From: Branchiostoma floridae
Lineage: Eukaryota; Chordata; Leptocardii; Amphioxiformes; Branchiostomatidae
DNA: 62,000 bases
Direction: 5' to 3'
Assembly: GCF_000003815.2 (NCBI RefSeq)
Contig: NC_049981.1
Span: 15,604,132 to 15,666,131 of the forward strand
Below, one piece after another: positions 35,801 through 47,958 of this stretch. Each line of letters opens with the position of its first letter. Position 1 is the stretch's first letter. Position numbers and translations under genes: made by a program. The notes under the pieces are model-generated. The model made no database searches. It was not told the origin of the DNA and saw only the letters and a program-made list of their open reading frames with translations.

Positions 35801-36842
35801 ACATGAATAGATACGAAATATATAACATTTGGTACGTACTACATGTAGAAGTTGAATTCAGCTGTATGATATTGCTAGAACTAAATCAAGTATGAGGTAG
35901 CATCTCATGTGCAGTGCAACAACCACTGGCTTTCTGTGGCAAAAAAAAGAACTGATAGCCGTATCAGAATACTGCCGTGTTGAGTGGAATGCGAGATTTC
36001 CGTCGAAGTTAACATATCGCAGAGGGAAATAAAATCCTCAAAGTGCAGATCGATAGCATTTTACGGCGTGTACAAATGCACCGGTGTCCGAGAGACACCT
36101 TCAAATGACTTGGGCAAACTTAGGGAGTGCCATTTACCAGGCACGGACTCCCGCATGAAATAACTGCTTTTGTCCATCGAAGTGGATCTGAACTCAATAA
36201 TTGAAGATATCAAAAGCTGGCGGTGTCTGAGTGAGTTGGGGGAACGTGGGTTGAATGTATCGGCTCTCTTCAGTTCACACTTAAAAGGGCGGAGGAAAGG
36301 GAGAGCCATCGCGAGAAGACATCCATCCAGTGTGAAAAATTATGCAATTTGAAAGCAATCTCAATATTTGATCTACAATCCTTGTGCCAAAGAGGCGAGG
36401 GCGGTATGAAGTCTGATGCATTGTGTTTGGGGATTGTTGCAAATGGATGGGCGACGTGATAATCTAAAGGGACCGTTTCAAATGATAAAAAGGCAAGAAC
36501 TTTCTTTATTTGACAGTGTTTTGTAATGAAATCAGTTCTTATATTTAAGACATCTCTTACAAATGCATCTACTCCATACAATAACTTTGCATTGCATATT
36601 AGATGTGTTCAATCCATACACTCCAAGTAAATGGTTAGACGCAAACAGAAGCTTTGGCATCGTTATTTTGTAGAGCCAGAGACGAAAGAGCGAGAACAAT
36701 TACTTTGGTTTGAAACACAGTCTCAGAAAACGCTCTCCCCTTTCCTTGGTCCTGAAAATACAACTGTTCTAACACGTGCGGTAAGGGTTGGATTACATAT
36801 ACTTAGAACAAGGAAAAACCATGGATAGATGGCAAGAACAAT
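32864..36842. other. Gene-poor stretch, nothing recognised
   Basis: Four kilobases of AT-rich sequence. Short frames at 33224-33430 (+) and 35069-35488 (-) show no motif and no splice context. No repeat recognised. Confidence 0.35.
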
Positions 36843-37490
36843 TGACAAAGGTTATTATTTTTTGGCTTTGCATGGTGTATTCTAGGCTACCCTTGGTCGT
36901 AGTAATATATTTTTCTGACACATACATTTGTGTAGATTGCTGAGAACAAGAGTAAATATACACCATAAATAGACGGTACAATCCAGCTGATAACAAAGGC
37001 TATTGTTTCCTGGCATTGTGTTCTCTCTCTACCCATCTCTGTTCTGATGATATGGTTGCTATTTCACGTGTGGCTAGCTACTTAGAACAGAAGCAAAGCA
37101 AGCCCATTGGTAGACGGTACAAATAGAGCTAATAAACACTATTGTTTTTGTGTATTTTGTACTAGCGTTGCCGTTGTTGATGAAAATACTGTTTTGACTC
37201 AGTTGAGTAACAAAGACTTGTTTTTCTGCCTTTGTGTATTCTTTACTAGCTTTGGTGATAGAAGTATGGCTGTTCTGACCCAGCTAACAAACAAAGACTA
37301 TTGTCTGCTGGCTTTGTTTTCTCTCTACTAGTCTTAAGCTTGGTGCTAATACTACAACTGTTCTAATAAGTACGGTTACTTATGTATGGCTTACTCAGAA
37401 TGGACTAAGAAAATGGGAAGACGGTATAAGTATAGACAATAAACAAAGTTATTGTTTTATTGCCTTGTATGGTCTCTTTTTGCCTTGGTA
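36843..37490. repeat. Decayed tandem repeat, spacing about 75-150 bp
   Basis: The phrase 'TAACAAAGRCTATTGTTTYCTGGCTTTGTRTTCTCT' in variant form recurs at about 36843, 36990, 37130, 37207, 37289 and 37441, with 'AGACGGTACAA' between some copies. Confidence 0.6.
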
Positions 37491-39462
37491 TTGCCGACAC
37501 TGTTACATACATGCATGTACGGACTACTCCAAACAGCAGAAAAGGGAGACACCCGTAAATAAATGCTGCGGTTTTTAAAATGCGCAACTTTGTTGTGCAA
37601 TGCATACTATGCTATTGTAACGTTCTAACTGCAGAATAGAAACAGACTGGATTTTTATCACGTATGGACATTTTTCTTTTACATTTATTTTCTTGGTATG
37701 GTATGTTAACAAAAAGTTCAGAAGAAATATCAATGCCCTTAAGTTTTCCATGTTTTATTCCTAACGTATAGCCTCTATCGTTTCTTCTATGCGAAGGTAA
37801 CAAATAGTTTTATCATCTATAGATATTTTACATGATTGCTTTTGTAACATTAACAGTGAATCATGAAAGGTTCAAAATAACTGAAAATTCGGCCACTGGC
37901 CGTAACGTTATCCATGTATCATTCTTAACGCACGGCATCTATCGAAGCCTTTACATAGCAGTTTCAAATAGATCGCTCTTTCATCTTAATGGACATTTTG
38001 TCCATTTTACGTTACATCTTTCATGGCAGATAGGAAAGAGATGTATTAAATAAATGGAAGTTCGGTCAATGCCCCAACATTTTTCACTATTTCAATTTGA
38101 TTCTATCGTAGCTCTTATACACCCAGCATTGTGGTCGCATATTCGGAGGGATTGCAATGTCTCTAACATTTCTATCTACTGCACGCCTCCAGCTCTTCCA
38201 TTTTGCCAGCACGTTCGTGCAAATTACCAACAAAATGTAGGTATAAAGACGCTATCCGTAACCTGGGAGAGGATTCTGAGGTCATAACGGAACATAAGCC
38301 ACGAACATGACTTGCATTAAGAACGTAATATATCCACCAAATGAATTCGTCTCATCAGCAGCAAGTGTAACAATATCATCAATGCTGCGTCAGTACGCGG
38401 TAAATATGCCAGACAACAATTCTTGCATTTTGCAAGGGCTAACAGCAGGAAGAATTCCATAGAAATTGTCTGGAATGATTTATACCCAATCTTTAATGGA
38501 ATATCTTAAAAGCTAACATATCGCTACATCATGTCTGATAACTTCAACAACTGTAATATTCCGTCTGACACCTAATTATTGCAATGTAATTTCTCCAGGC
38601 CCTAGACATCCCTTGGAAATGATTAGATGCCACCTTACCAGATTAGATATGTTATGGCTGCCACTTCGAATTTTCTAGACTGTGAATCAGATTAGATAAG
38701 ATGTTAATGACTACAAAATAAGATTCCAATGATTACAAAATGTATGCGTTTCTATATCCATAGGATAAGAGTCAGCTAAATGAAGGGTACAACAGGACTG
38801 TACATCTTTAATCACGGGGCTTCGTGCTTGTGTGTACATGTACTGTATTAGTGTGTGTACGTGTGTCCATGCACGACACCACACACAGTTTAATCATGCA
38901 CGGGACATGTTTCGTCTATACACAATATTTTCATCTACAAATCTCCTCATGCAAACTTCTATTTCCATTGACTCTGTAATTTTAATTCTGTGTGTGTGTT
39001 ATCATTATTTATTCCATCGATATCTTCAAAGAATGACATGCCCTCAAGGCACAACTTTCCTAAACACAACTTGACACCAATAAGGTAAAAGCGCTAAGGT
39101 TGTCATTTACAATCTTAATCATCTAGACTAATATGATAACTTGCCCCATTATATAAGGGAAACCCTTTTTATTGTCAATGGGATTACATAACTATTGCTT
39201 ATAATATTTGTTGTTGCCACTAAAATAAAATCACCGCCATTTAAGATTCAAAATTTTGCAGAGTAATACAATATCTCTAGGTCACACAGTGGACTACTAA
39301 TACAATATCTTTTCACATCATATGAAATAATACTTTAACACATGCACCCACATATTTATGTAAAGAGATATCATCACTTCATATGGCTTTCTGGCAATTT
39401 GACATTTAACTCGGTGTGGTTGGAAAGGTTTTCAAACGACATGCAACACACATGTTTTCAGA
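37491..39462. other. Non-coding stretch, nothing recognised
   Basis: No convincing gene or repeat on either strand. Confidence 0.35.
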
Positions 39463-39468
39463 TTTATT
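39463..39468 (-). terminator. HDHD2: Polyadenylation signal of the HDHD2-like gene
   Basis: AATAAA on the minus strand, 7 bp after the stop codon at 39475. The 3' UTR would be very short. Confidence 0.5.
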
Positions 39469-39474
39469 ATATTT

Positions 39475-39584
39475 TCAAGTTTTTAGTATTTTGTTGCAAA
39501 TGTAGTATACCGCCTCTGAGAAACTGTCACACACTGTGGTGGGAGGGGGGTTGATCTTCTCTTCATCTCCTGGTCTGTATTTAC
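39475..39584 (-). CDS. HDHD2: HDHD2-like HAD phosphatase, last exon
   Basis: Minus strand: the acceptor TTGTTTTTGCAG ends at 39585. Two bases complete a Gly codon, then 35 residues run to TGA (39475-39477): [18 protein letters not shown], then [20 protein letters not shown][11 protein letters not shown] is diagnostic of haloacid dehalogenase-like hydrolase domain-containing protein 2, here its C-terminal end, which packs against the HAD core. The phase (1) and reading match the exon at 47967-48030 across LVKTG|KYR. HDHD2 is a NagD/LHPP-type member of the HAD phosphatase family; its physiological substrate is not settled. The exon is too short to appear as a long open frame. The rest of the gene is upstream on the minus strand. 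Confidence 0.9.
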
Positions 39585-39854
39585 CTGCAAAAACAACAGT
39601 ACAGAATTAGAGTACTGCAGTATTGAAATGTTCCTATGGCTTTTAATGTTTGCATTTTTGCTACTGGCCACTTAATGCGTGAGCTTTAAAATGAGTGTTT
39701 CAATTACTTATGTGACTAGAGACTGAAGGAGCCTGGTAGAGACTAACATGTAAAGTGCTCATAAACCGAAACAAAACTTACCCACAATATTGTCTATGCG
39801 CATGTGGCTATTACAAAACCAAACCTGGTACCATTTGATGTGGACTGCCACGAA

Positions 39855-39990
39855 GGAGCACTCAGACTGATTCTGTATCTGTATATAGCCAGTATATGAC
39901 TGCCCTTCTGCATAACACATCAGCTTTGCAGGCACATGGGCGGCAGCAGCTATATTACACAGAACACCCTGTCACATCTAAACTTTGCAC
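39855..39990 (+). repeat. Dispersed repeat 'TCTGTATAGCCGGTATA', copy 2
   Basis: TCTGTATCTGTATATAGCC, then AACACATCAGCTTTGC, then TATATTACACAGAACACC and CACATCTAA follow the order of copy 1 at 3345. Confidence 0.6.
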
Positions 39991-41035
39991 GTCTAGCTGA
40001 GCTGAGTATACCCCTACTGCACTTTGTGGCAATGAATTTCACTCTACCTAGTTCTAGGAAAAATACATGCCAATTATTGGTGGTATTTTCTTAGCACCAT
40101 ACAATAACACTCAATATCACGGAGTACAACATATAATACGGCACAGACTTTGAGACAAAAGCAATGCAATAAATTCAATCTATTTTCCCTTTTGGATAAG
40201 CTTGTTTAAGAACAAAATGTATCATATGCCTGAACAGCGCTGACAGATGCTTTGGAATGGTTGAATAACCGCAACTTTTCAAAAATTCAGGGCTGGGAAC
40301 TAGGCTGCCTTTGTGCAATCAATTATGCAAATGAGAGCAGTGATGTACGAAAGACACGATCAGGATTCAGAGGGAGAGCAGGGTTACCTTGGAGACCGTC
40401 CAACGACATGTTTTCTAATCTTTAGAGAAGCCCCTAGAAACGAACAGTAATTACCAGATCATGAGTGTAACTGCATCTATGTAATGATGATGGCTGATAG
40501 GGGCATTGCTATGTGAAGTTTAAGCTTGGAAAAATTACTTCCTGCCCCAGAAGAATGGCAGGATAGAAGATGGTCTTTGTTGGATAGTTGCCTCTACCAT
40601 GTGAATATTCTTGATTATAATATATGTAAAGTTAAATATTCTTTTGCATTACTGGTAAAATGTCTTTAGGTGTAACACAACAGTTTTGTACAGTAATTAC
40701 AAAATGCTGAGCAAGACCATACTGTGAGGTTTTATCCACTCACACAGGGAATGATGCCTCATCTTTAATTTTTTTAACTTTAAACAATGGTGGTTGGTTC
40801 TTTAATATGGTCCTCCTCAAAAATGGGACCTCCAGCTTCCAGCTTGATAGCTGTGGAACAAGTTTGTGTCGTTTTTTGTTTCTCCAAACTTGTGACCATA
40901 GCTTGTTTACAACACGAGATATCAAAATCAAAAGCTCTGTTGCAACGTGCCATGTTGCTAGGGGGCCAAAAGTGTAATCATTTGGAGGTCTTATGTCAAG
41001 ACCTACTTAGTGCAAAATGTTTTTGCAAACATTGA

Positions 41036-41290
41036 AGGACCAGATCGGGATTTCCAACAGTAGAATCGGTGATTGTGGTGGCATAAATCCCAATCAGAGT
41101 CTCTGACGACAGAAACTCCGATCAGCATCTCTACCGACAGAATCAGCGATTCTACCAGTAGAGATGGCGATCGGGATTTCTGTCGAAACTCAGATCCAGG
41201 TTTTCTACCGGCAGAGATCCCGAACGGAGTTTCTACCGACAGAAATCCCGATCGCCATCTCTACGGGTAGAATCGCCGATTCTACCAGAT
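41036..41290. mobile_element. Fold-back element with 'TCTACCGACAGA' repeats
   Basis: GCGATTCTACC...GTAGAGATGGCGATCGGGATTTCTG (41146-41182) pairs with CAGAAATCCCGATCGCC and ATCTCTACGGGTAGAATCGC (41239-41275). Short direct repeats of CTACCGACAGA fill the rest. Confidence 0.55.
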
Positions 41291-42244
41291 CGGAGTCTGT
41301 ACCCTGACATTAAGAGAGATGGAAACCCACAAAGACATATAAATCAACTGTTACATATGACACCAAACATTATCACAATCACTACATGTTTCTCAATATA
41401 AAGAGAATGCAACTTACAACTCATACAAATCAAATGTTGTGCATAACATATGCCAGAAGGCATTATCACCATATTAAACTATACGCAGGCAGGCAAACTA
41501 TATGATATACAGTTCCCTCTTCCCAATGCACCAGCAAATCTTATCTTTACGACGATGATAAATATGTCTGAAAGTTCATTCACTGGAGATCTGACCGACA
41601 GCAAGTATGGGAAGCAATTATCATGGATCATAAACACAAAGCACTTTATTCCTGCAGAAAATTTCTTCTTATTGTCGACATTTACAGGTCAGATATAAAC
41701 TCATCATGGTGTATAGATCAGACTCTCTGACATAAAGGTGGGGTCAGAACTGATAAGAGCTCCAAATGTCACCTCAATCCAAGGGAGTATTGAACACCAG
41801 TTCTGATGATTTCATGGCATTTACATTTGCAAGGTGGAATTTGGACCTGTCAAGGACGATTCCATCAACACGTCTCTCCCTGAAAACTTCTGATTGGAGA
41901 TAAGATATGGTACAATGAACATCTATTCCCAATTCACTGAGAAAATGCTTTCAATTTTCATCCCAATTTGTAGCCTTTGTGTTCCAAGCAAACAGGATGT
42001 ACCCCAGTATGTTCAAGCCAGTAGGGAATAGCAGCAGTGCATAGTCACCTGCAAGACTATTGAGTAATGTTATACAATCATGACACAACAGCCCCCTGAC
42101 GTATAATTTACACTCTGGGAAGTGGGCAATTTCAATGTTGTTCATTTAGGAAAATAAATTTCCATGCATCATTTTCCCACCTTGTTTTTGTTCTATGTTT
42201 CTATTGTGAGGGCGTTAACCACTATGACATTAATCTTTGACTTT

Positions 42245-42440
42245 GTAGCTAAATCATTCCAGTGGCATTAAACAGCAAAGTGGCTAAGGCCAACCAACAT
42301 GAGGTCATGGGTTTGAATCCTGACATTCCTGACATCAAGCCCTTTTGTCCTTGGGAAAGGAACTTGACAGTCGATTTTCCCCACTCCACCCAATATGTAA
42401 ATGTAGGGTACATGACTTAAGTTGGGGAGGTAAAAGGAAG
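42245..42440 (+). repeat. tRNA-derived SINE
   Basis: A-box-like GTGGCTAAGGCC (about 42280), B box GGGTTTGAATCC (42309-42320), SINE-body phrase GTCCTTGGGAAAGGAACTT, then TGACTTAAGTTGGGGAGGT. It ends in AAGGAAGAAGAG. Confidence 0.65.
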
Positions 42441-42504
42441 AAGAGAATGAGCTGTATTGTAATGAATTGTTACAATCATTGTACCACAGAAAGAATACTG
42501 TAGC

Positions 42505-42728
42505 TACTCTCCAAGCAGAGGTTAGGCTCCGGCTGTTTTTTTAACGTTTTTTGTAGTCGTTTTTATTGGGCTTTCTATTTTTTTTTATATCTTGCTGTGT
42601 CAAAACCTAACATAAACCTAAAGGTTTGGCTGGCGTACTTCAAGAAAAATGACAAAATAGAAAGCCCGATAAAAACGACTAAAAAACGTTAAAACAACAG
42701 CCGGAGCCTAACCTCTGCTTGGAGAGTA
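42505..42728. mobile_element. hAT-like fold-back MITE with 8-bp target duplication
   Basis: The ends TACTCTCCAAGCAGAGGTTA and the reversed match at 42709-42728 continue for about 70 bp each with few mismatches, leaving a loop of about 80 bp. ACTGTAGC occurs directly on both sides (42497-42504 and 42729-42736), an 8-bp target-site duplication as made by hAT transposases. A related element is at 53021-53159. Confidence 0.85.
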
Positions 42729-43774
42729 ACTGTAGCAACATTGTGGTCACTATTCAACCGCCAGGATTTCATCATTGCAATCATTTGATCACTCAAAATG
42801 TGACTTTGATTTTGAGACAGTGATGTTTGTTCCCATCATTAAAATGGAACCCCTTCCCCAGTACTGCAATGCTAAATGGATTTACAGTGGCTTGTCCGTC
42901 AAAAGCTTACTAAACATGAACCAGAATTAATAACCAAAGTGAAGTTCCCACCATTGCATTGAGTCTAGAGCTTTTGATTTATGATTCAGAAACCGTTACG
43001 GCATTCATGCGGAAAGTTACCGATGCACAGTCAGGCAGACTAACTTTTACAATGTCAAGTTTCCTGTGTTTATCATCCATCAAGGTCAGGCCAAAATAAG
43101 CCTTTCACCAAACCGTGGAATACACAAAGTACGAAAGATTAGAACCTGGCAAAGGCAACATGGTGTTCTGGAGACAATGATGTATTCCTGACCTTTCATT
43201 TTCCAACAGAATGATCTTTTCGATTCCAAGCCCTGTCACGGCTCAAAAAGTAAAGGGGACGAAGGAGACCCACTTCTTGCATTACCTCAACTAACGATTA
43301 GGGTGTTATTGAAATGTGGATTTAACGCCTAACTACGACCTTCAAGCTTTGAACAATTTTACGGCTTAAAACTATATAGCAAAAGCTTTTAGGCAAATAG
43401 AAAATATGCCTGCAATGCTTTGGTCTACTTACCAGATGAAAAGAATGCCATTACATCAAAATTGGAAGTTGAGAGTTCACTATAACTAAGTGCATTTGTC
43501 TAGTAGCAAGAAACCTGGAGATATAATCTTGTGCCAATAGGTGCATTCCATAAAGCAATTACATGACCTCTATTCTTGCCTTCTCAGCAACCTAAAGTGA
43601 ATTTACACCAAGCAAAATTTCTATGAATAACTAAAATATTGGCAAACTGAACAAGGTTGAATTGAAGGACAGCATAAGTATTGAGAAGAGTTCTTGGGGG
43701 TCCCTTAGCACTGGTTAGAAACATGTAGTACAGCAAATCTTGAAATATTCTTAGTTGTTTTATTATCTCCATGA

Positions 43775-44129
43775 AAATTGTTTTTGGTGTGTCTGTCTGT
43801 GTGTCTGGATTTTTGTACTGCCGTCCGGTACTGCCACCCGGTACTGAACCTTCCTTTTGGGTAGTGGCACCCTAGTAGACCAACCCACCCACCCCTTTCA
43901 TTTCCCACAGAAAAGGGTACATGCTTTTTTGTGTCACATTTCATCATAGCATAAACTTTATCATAGATTAAAACCATTGATATAAACAAGTTCATATGCA
44001 AAACAACAAAATTTTGCTGTACTTTCAAACATATGATAGATTTTGACAAAAGTCAGTCCTTTCAATTCAAAGCTCTGAATGACGCCATGTCACATAAGTT
44101 ATAATCATTGTTATATTTTCACCTAAGCC

Positions 44130-44168
<39 letters not shown>

Positions 44169-44990
44169 ATGTGTGTGTTTGTCTGCCATATGGTACTGCA
44201 TAAATCATGCAAGTGAGCAGTAATTTGCATAAAGTCTAGTATTTCATGGAGACATGAGGTCACTGAACTCTAGTTTTTGGTGTGTCAGTCTGTTTGTCTG
44301 CGTGTCTGGATTTTGCAGTTTCTCCATGGATTTCGATGATATCTGATGATGTGTTGGGAAGACAAGGTCAATTTTGGGCCCTAGTATGTGACCTAGGTAC
44401 TGCAACAAAACTGTCCTTTTTTAAATCTTTTGTCCTGGTGTATGTTTGGGCCCACTAGCAGCTTGTTCTGGTACTGCAGGTGCACTTTTGTCAAAATCTT
44501 CCAAGGAGCATAATGGAACATAGGAAATGCAGATTTACATAATATGTAGAAGGCAAGTACCTTTGGCAGAGATGTACCGAATGAACATTATGTACAGCTC
44601 TGCAACAGACCTGAGCAAGCTGACAGATGTACCCCATGTGGCAGAGACTGTCATTCTCATATAGGACTGTTTAGCCAGTCGACGCTGTAGGGCTGATATC
44701 AATTAGGATTTTACCATGGTCAATATTGACCATAAGAGGCCATATATATACATATATATATACATAATGTGCCAAGTATGGAATCTTGGACTAAATTTGC
44801 ATACTTAATGAGAAAAATCTATATTTACTGTGTTTGCCATTATAGGACTCAAATGCATGTAACATGTGTAGTTTGTGACAGGTTGAAAACTAGCAGATAC
44901 CAATTATGCAAATAAGTCCCTAATTTGCATAATTAATGTAATTAATTAAAGCACAATTGTAGTAAATGATTGGAGTTCTATCCTATAGCT
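43775..44990 (+). repeat. GT-headed dispersed repeats
   Basis: (GT)n at 44131-44165. 'TTTTTGGTGTGTCTGTCTGT' type heads occur at 43780 and 44274, and the tail ATTATGCAAAT...ATTTGCATAATTAATG at 44902-44938. The same tail occurs at 50428-50462 in the copy near 50 kb. Confidence 0.5.
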
Positions 44991-45325
44991 AATTAATACT
45001 GAAAGTCCCATTCTTTTTGCAAACTAGAAGCTATATGATTCCTGCACCTCACTGACAACCCAAAATACATGCAATTCTCATACCTTGATAAAAACACATT
45101 TCTGTAACAAAAACTATGAAGCACTCCAATCCATATGTACGTACATGGCTTTCCTGAGAACGTTACCCTCCAACTTAACATCATTGCCCCGAGCCCCTTC
45201 CAAAGCACTACTACTAGGACTCACTTAACTTTCCACACATACAGCAATATTTAAGAAGGAAATGAATTTCTGAACCAGAGAAGCCATTACAATGTACATA
45301 CATATTCCATATTTTCAATGGCCAT

Positions 45326-46660
45326 GTTTTTTTTTATTTATTTATTTATTCATCTCAAAACATGTGGGTAGCCCCTTCAACTTGTTTGAAGTTGATTTCC
45401 AAGGGGGCCCACTACATAAATAACAAAAACGAAACGTGTTACATTCAGTAAGACAACCAGAGGACAACAAACAATATATACAAATAAACCGAAGCGTCTT
45501 TACCAAGAACAGTTGTCAAGGTCAACAAAAAACGTCAACGGTGGAGGTCAGAGGTCCATGTGCGGAGGAGTGTGTCTTAGGGCAGCTTTAAACTGCCGTA
45601 GAGTTGGTGCATGTCTAATGTCTGCCGAAAGGGTATTGTAATATGTTGCTCCTCTGTATGCAAATGTGCGGTGGCCAGCTGTGTTTGTGTAATTGGGTTT
45701 ATGAAGCAAAGAGGCTTGTCTGGTGTTATGGCTGTGTAACAGGTGGTTGTGTACAAAGGTGGCATCCAAGTATGTCGGGACAAGCCCGTTAATACATTTA
45801 AACACCATCACACACATGTGTTCCTTTCTCCGCTGCGTGAGATACTTCCAGTTGAGTCTGCTGTGTAGGTCTTGGACACTGGATCGTCGCTTCATTTGTA
45901 GGATGACCCTGGCAGCTCGATTTTGAAGAACCTGAAGTTGTCGCTGCTTGGTGATGTTACAATTTTCCCAAACAATGTCGCAATACTCAAGTAGTGGTAG
46001 AATCATGCATCTGTATAACATACTTGCAATGTTGACAGTGAGACATGATCTTAAGCGTCTTAGCAAACCTATTCTCTGTGATACCTTGGAACATACCATA
46101 TCAATGTGTTCGTTCCATGAGATATTGCAGTCAAGGAGAACACCTAGGTATTTGAATTGGTACACTTGTTCAACTGTTTCCTGATCAATTTGGAGTCTAA
46201 GTGGAGGTACTGCTCTTAGCTTCCCACTACTACCGAATAGAATCCACTTAGTCTTAGCGACATTCAGTGTAAGACGATTTGAATGTAGCCATGTGGCAAG
46301 GTTTGCTAGTTCAGAGTTTAAGGTGTTCTCTATGACTCTAGCGTCCTTGCTGGAACAGAAAATAGCAGTATCATCTGCATACAGACATACTTTACATACA
46401 GTAGAGACTGATGAAGGTAAGTCGTTTATGTACAGAATGAACAGTAGGGGGCCCAGAATAGAGCCCTGGGGTACCCCTAATGTAACTGGTAGGAAGTCGG
46501 ATTCACATCCATTTAGACTAACAGTTTGTTCTCTTCCAGCTAAGTAATCAGTGAACCAGTGATGCTCAACCCCATGTACACCAACCCAGGACAGTTTCTG
46601 TAGTAAGACATTCTGATCCACGGTGTCAAATGCCTTTTTCAGATCTATGCCATGTTAGCT
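45326..46660 (-). mobile_element. 5'-truncated non-LTR retrotransposon (LINE)
   Basis: Contains an uninterrupted 3' part of the reverse transcriptase ORF (45548-46654), about 220 bp of 3' UTR, and an (AATA)n/A-rich tail at 45326-45351. The 5' end is cut inside the ORF at about 46655-46660, as expected from incomplete reverse transcription. It lies in the HDHD2 intron in the same orientation as that gene. Confidence 0.85.
45548..46654 (-). CDS. LINE reverse transcriptase, C-terminal 368 residues
   Basis: The open frame begins within the domain at HGIDLKKAFDTVDQ (catalytic block A, Asp of AFD) with no start codon. Then come GVPQGSILGPLLFILYINDL (block B), YADDTAIF (block C, the catalytic Asp pair), NVAKTKWILFGS, FKYLGVLLD, and the post-catalytic region with LLEYCDIVW and VLQNRAARVI. 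The order and motifs place it in the CR1/Jockey group. No stop or frameshift over 368 codons suggests a recent insertion. It cannot move by itself because the endonuclease and the 5' part are missing. Stop at 45548-45550. Confidence 0.9.
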   Translation of the reverse strand, partial: HGIDLKKAFDTVDQNVLLQKLSWVGVHGVEHHWFTDYLAGREQTVSLNGCESDFLPVTLGVPQGSILGPLLFILYINDLPSSVSTVCKVCLYADDTAIFCSSKDARVIENTLNSELANLATWLHSNRLTLNVAKTKWILFGSSGKLRAVPPLRLQIDQETVEQVYQFKYLGVLLDCNISWNEHIDMVCSKVSQRIGLLRRLRSCLTVNIASMLYRCMILPLLEYCDIVWENCNITKQRQLQVLQNRAARVILQMKRRSSVQDLHSRLNWKYLTQRRKEHMCVMVFKCINGLVPTYLDATFVHNHLLHSHNTRQASLLHKPNYTNTAGHRTFAYRGATYYNTLSADIRHAPTLRQFKAALRHTPPHMDL

Positions 46661-46808
46661 CACAGAGGCAAATTTCCATAAATTTCTGTCAGTGGTAATA
46701 TCAAATCAAAAGCATATACCCATATTACAGGACAGCAATTTCAAGTCAAAGGAGAAAATATAATATATTATATACATTTCTGAACAAGCAAAAGTAAATA
46801 TAATGCTG

Positions 46809-47010
46809 GTTCACCTTTATCCGCGAGGTAACCTATATCCGTTGTTTTTAAAAACAGGGTATTTAGGAATGTCAAGTCGACGGATTGTATTTTCAACCTG
46901 TAATTTTTCTAAAATATTGCAGGTTGAAAATACAATCAGTCAAATAGATAATCCTAAACGCACTGTTCTAAATACAACGGATATAGGTTAACACGTGGAT
47001 AAAGGTGAAC
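46809..47010. mobile_element. Palindromic MITE, 202 bp
   Basis: GTTCACCTTTATCC (46809) pairs with GGATAAAGGTGAAC (46997-47010). Inner arms GTAACCTATATCCGTTGT and ACAACGGATATAGGTTAAC, and GGTTGAAAATACAATC and its complement, extend the fold nearly end to end. No clear target duplication. Confidence 0.75.
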
Positions 47011-47686
47011 TAGCGTTAATACTGCATTACTACACAACAGTAAAGTTTACTCACAGAATATGAACCATAAATTCTTAAACAAAGGAGATAATTACAATAT
47101 AAAAACATAAACCCCAGGCAATTCTCATGCTTTATATCAGTTACCGATGTCTGATTTCCATCATTTTGGGCCCTTAAGACATAAAAGTACCAGCATACAT
47201 CACATGGAATCAATAGCAGAGTAATAAGCTCATAAATACTGAATGTTATGTATTTGATCATTTTTGTCTTTGCATGGGGTAAACGCAATGAAATCATTAC
47301 CAGTCATGAAAAATTATCTTTGCCTGAAGCCAAGTATCATCTTGTCAAGTCTTTTCATTTGATGTAGAAATGACTTAATTATGTGGGGGCTTACCAGCTA
47401 CTGCACATCTGATGCATTTGTGATTGATTTTACAATTCTATATGGCATTTATGAATACAGAAATATGGTAAGCCTTACAATTTCCATATATGTATACTAT
47501 TGCATTCAGATTGATTTGATATCAAAATTTGCATCCAAGTCATCATTTTCATGCATGTAACAGATTAACAGACTGACAGTTGGCAAATAGTCTCTTCTCA
47601 ATAATTGCATGACTCAAATATGAACAACCAACAACAATTCAGCTGAAACTCAATAAAAGGAATGAGTGTACATAACTACCTACAGT

Positions 47687-47958
47687 ACCTACCAGTTTGG
47701 ACTAGTACCTACCAGTTTGATCAAGAACCTACCAGTTTGGACAAGTACTAATTGTACCTACCAGTTTGGACAAGTACCTACAAGTTTGGACAAGTACCTA
47801 CCAGTTTGGACTAGTACCTACCAGTTTGATCAAGAACCTACCAGTTTGGACAAGTACTAATTGTACCTACCAGTTTGGACAAGTACCTACAAGCTTGGAC
47901 AAGTACCTACCAGTTTGGACAAGTACAACTGTACCTTAACCAGTTTGGACAATGTCAT
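47687..47958 (-). repeat. 20-bp minisatellite built from the HDHD2 splice donor
   Basis: The minus-strand unit AAACTGGTAGGTACTTGTCC is repeated about 12 times, with a higher-order period of 109 bp (ACTAGTACCT at 47701 and 47810). Each unit contains CTGGTAGGTAC, identical to the exon-intron junction ACTG|GTAGGTAC at 47967/47966. Confidence 0.9.

Noticed and set aside
40386-40420. Minus-strand MSLDGLQ followed by a GTAACC donor as a possible first exon
   Set aside because: Only seven codons, and no in-phase downstream exon was found before the HDHD2 terminal exon.
41450-41698. 82-codon plus-strand frame
   Set aside because: No motif, no splice context, within the transposon-filled HDHD2 intron.
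43432-43497. Minus-strand exon-like segment with good GTAAGT donor inside the HDHD2 intron
   Set aside because: HDHD2 reads continuously without it, and its 21 codons resemble nothing known.
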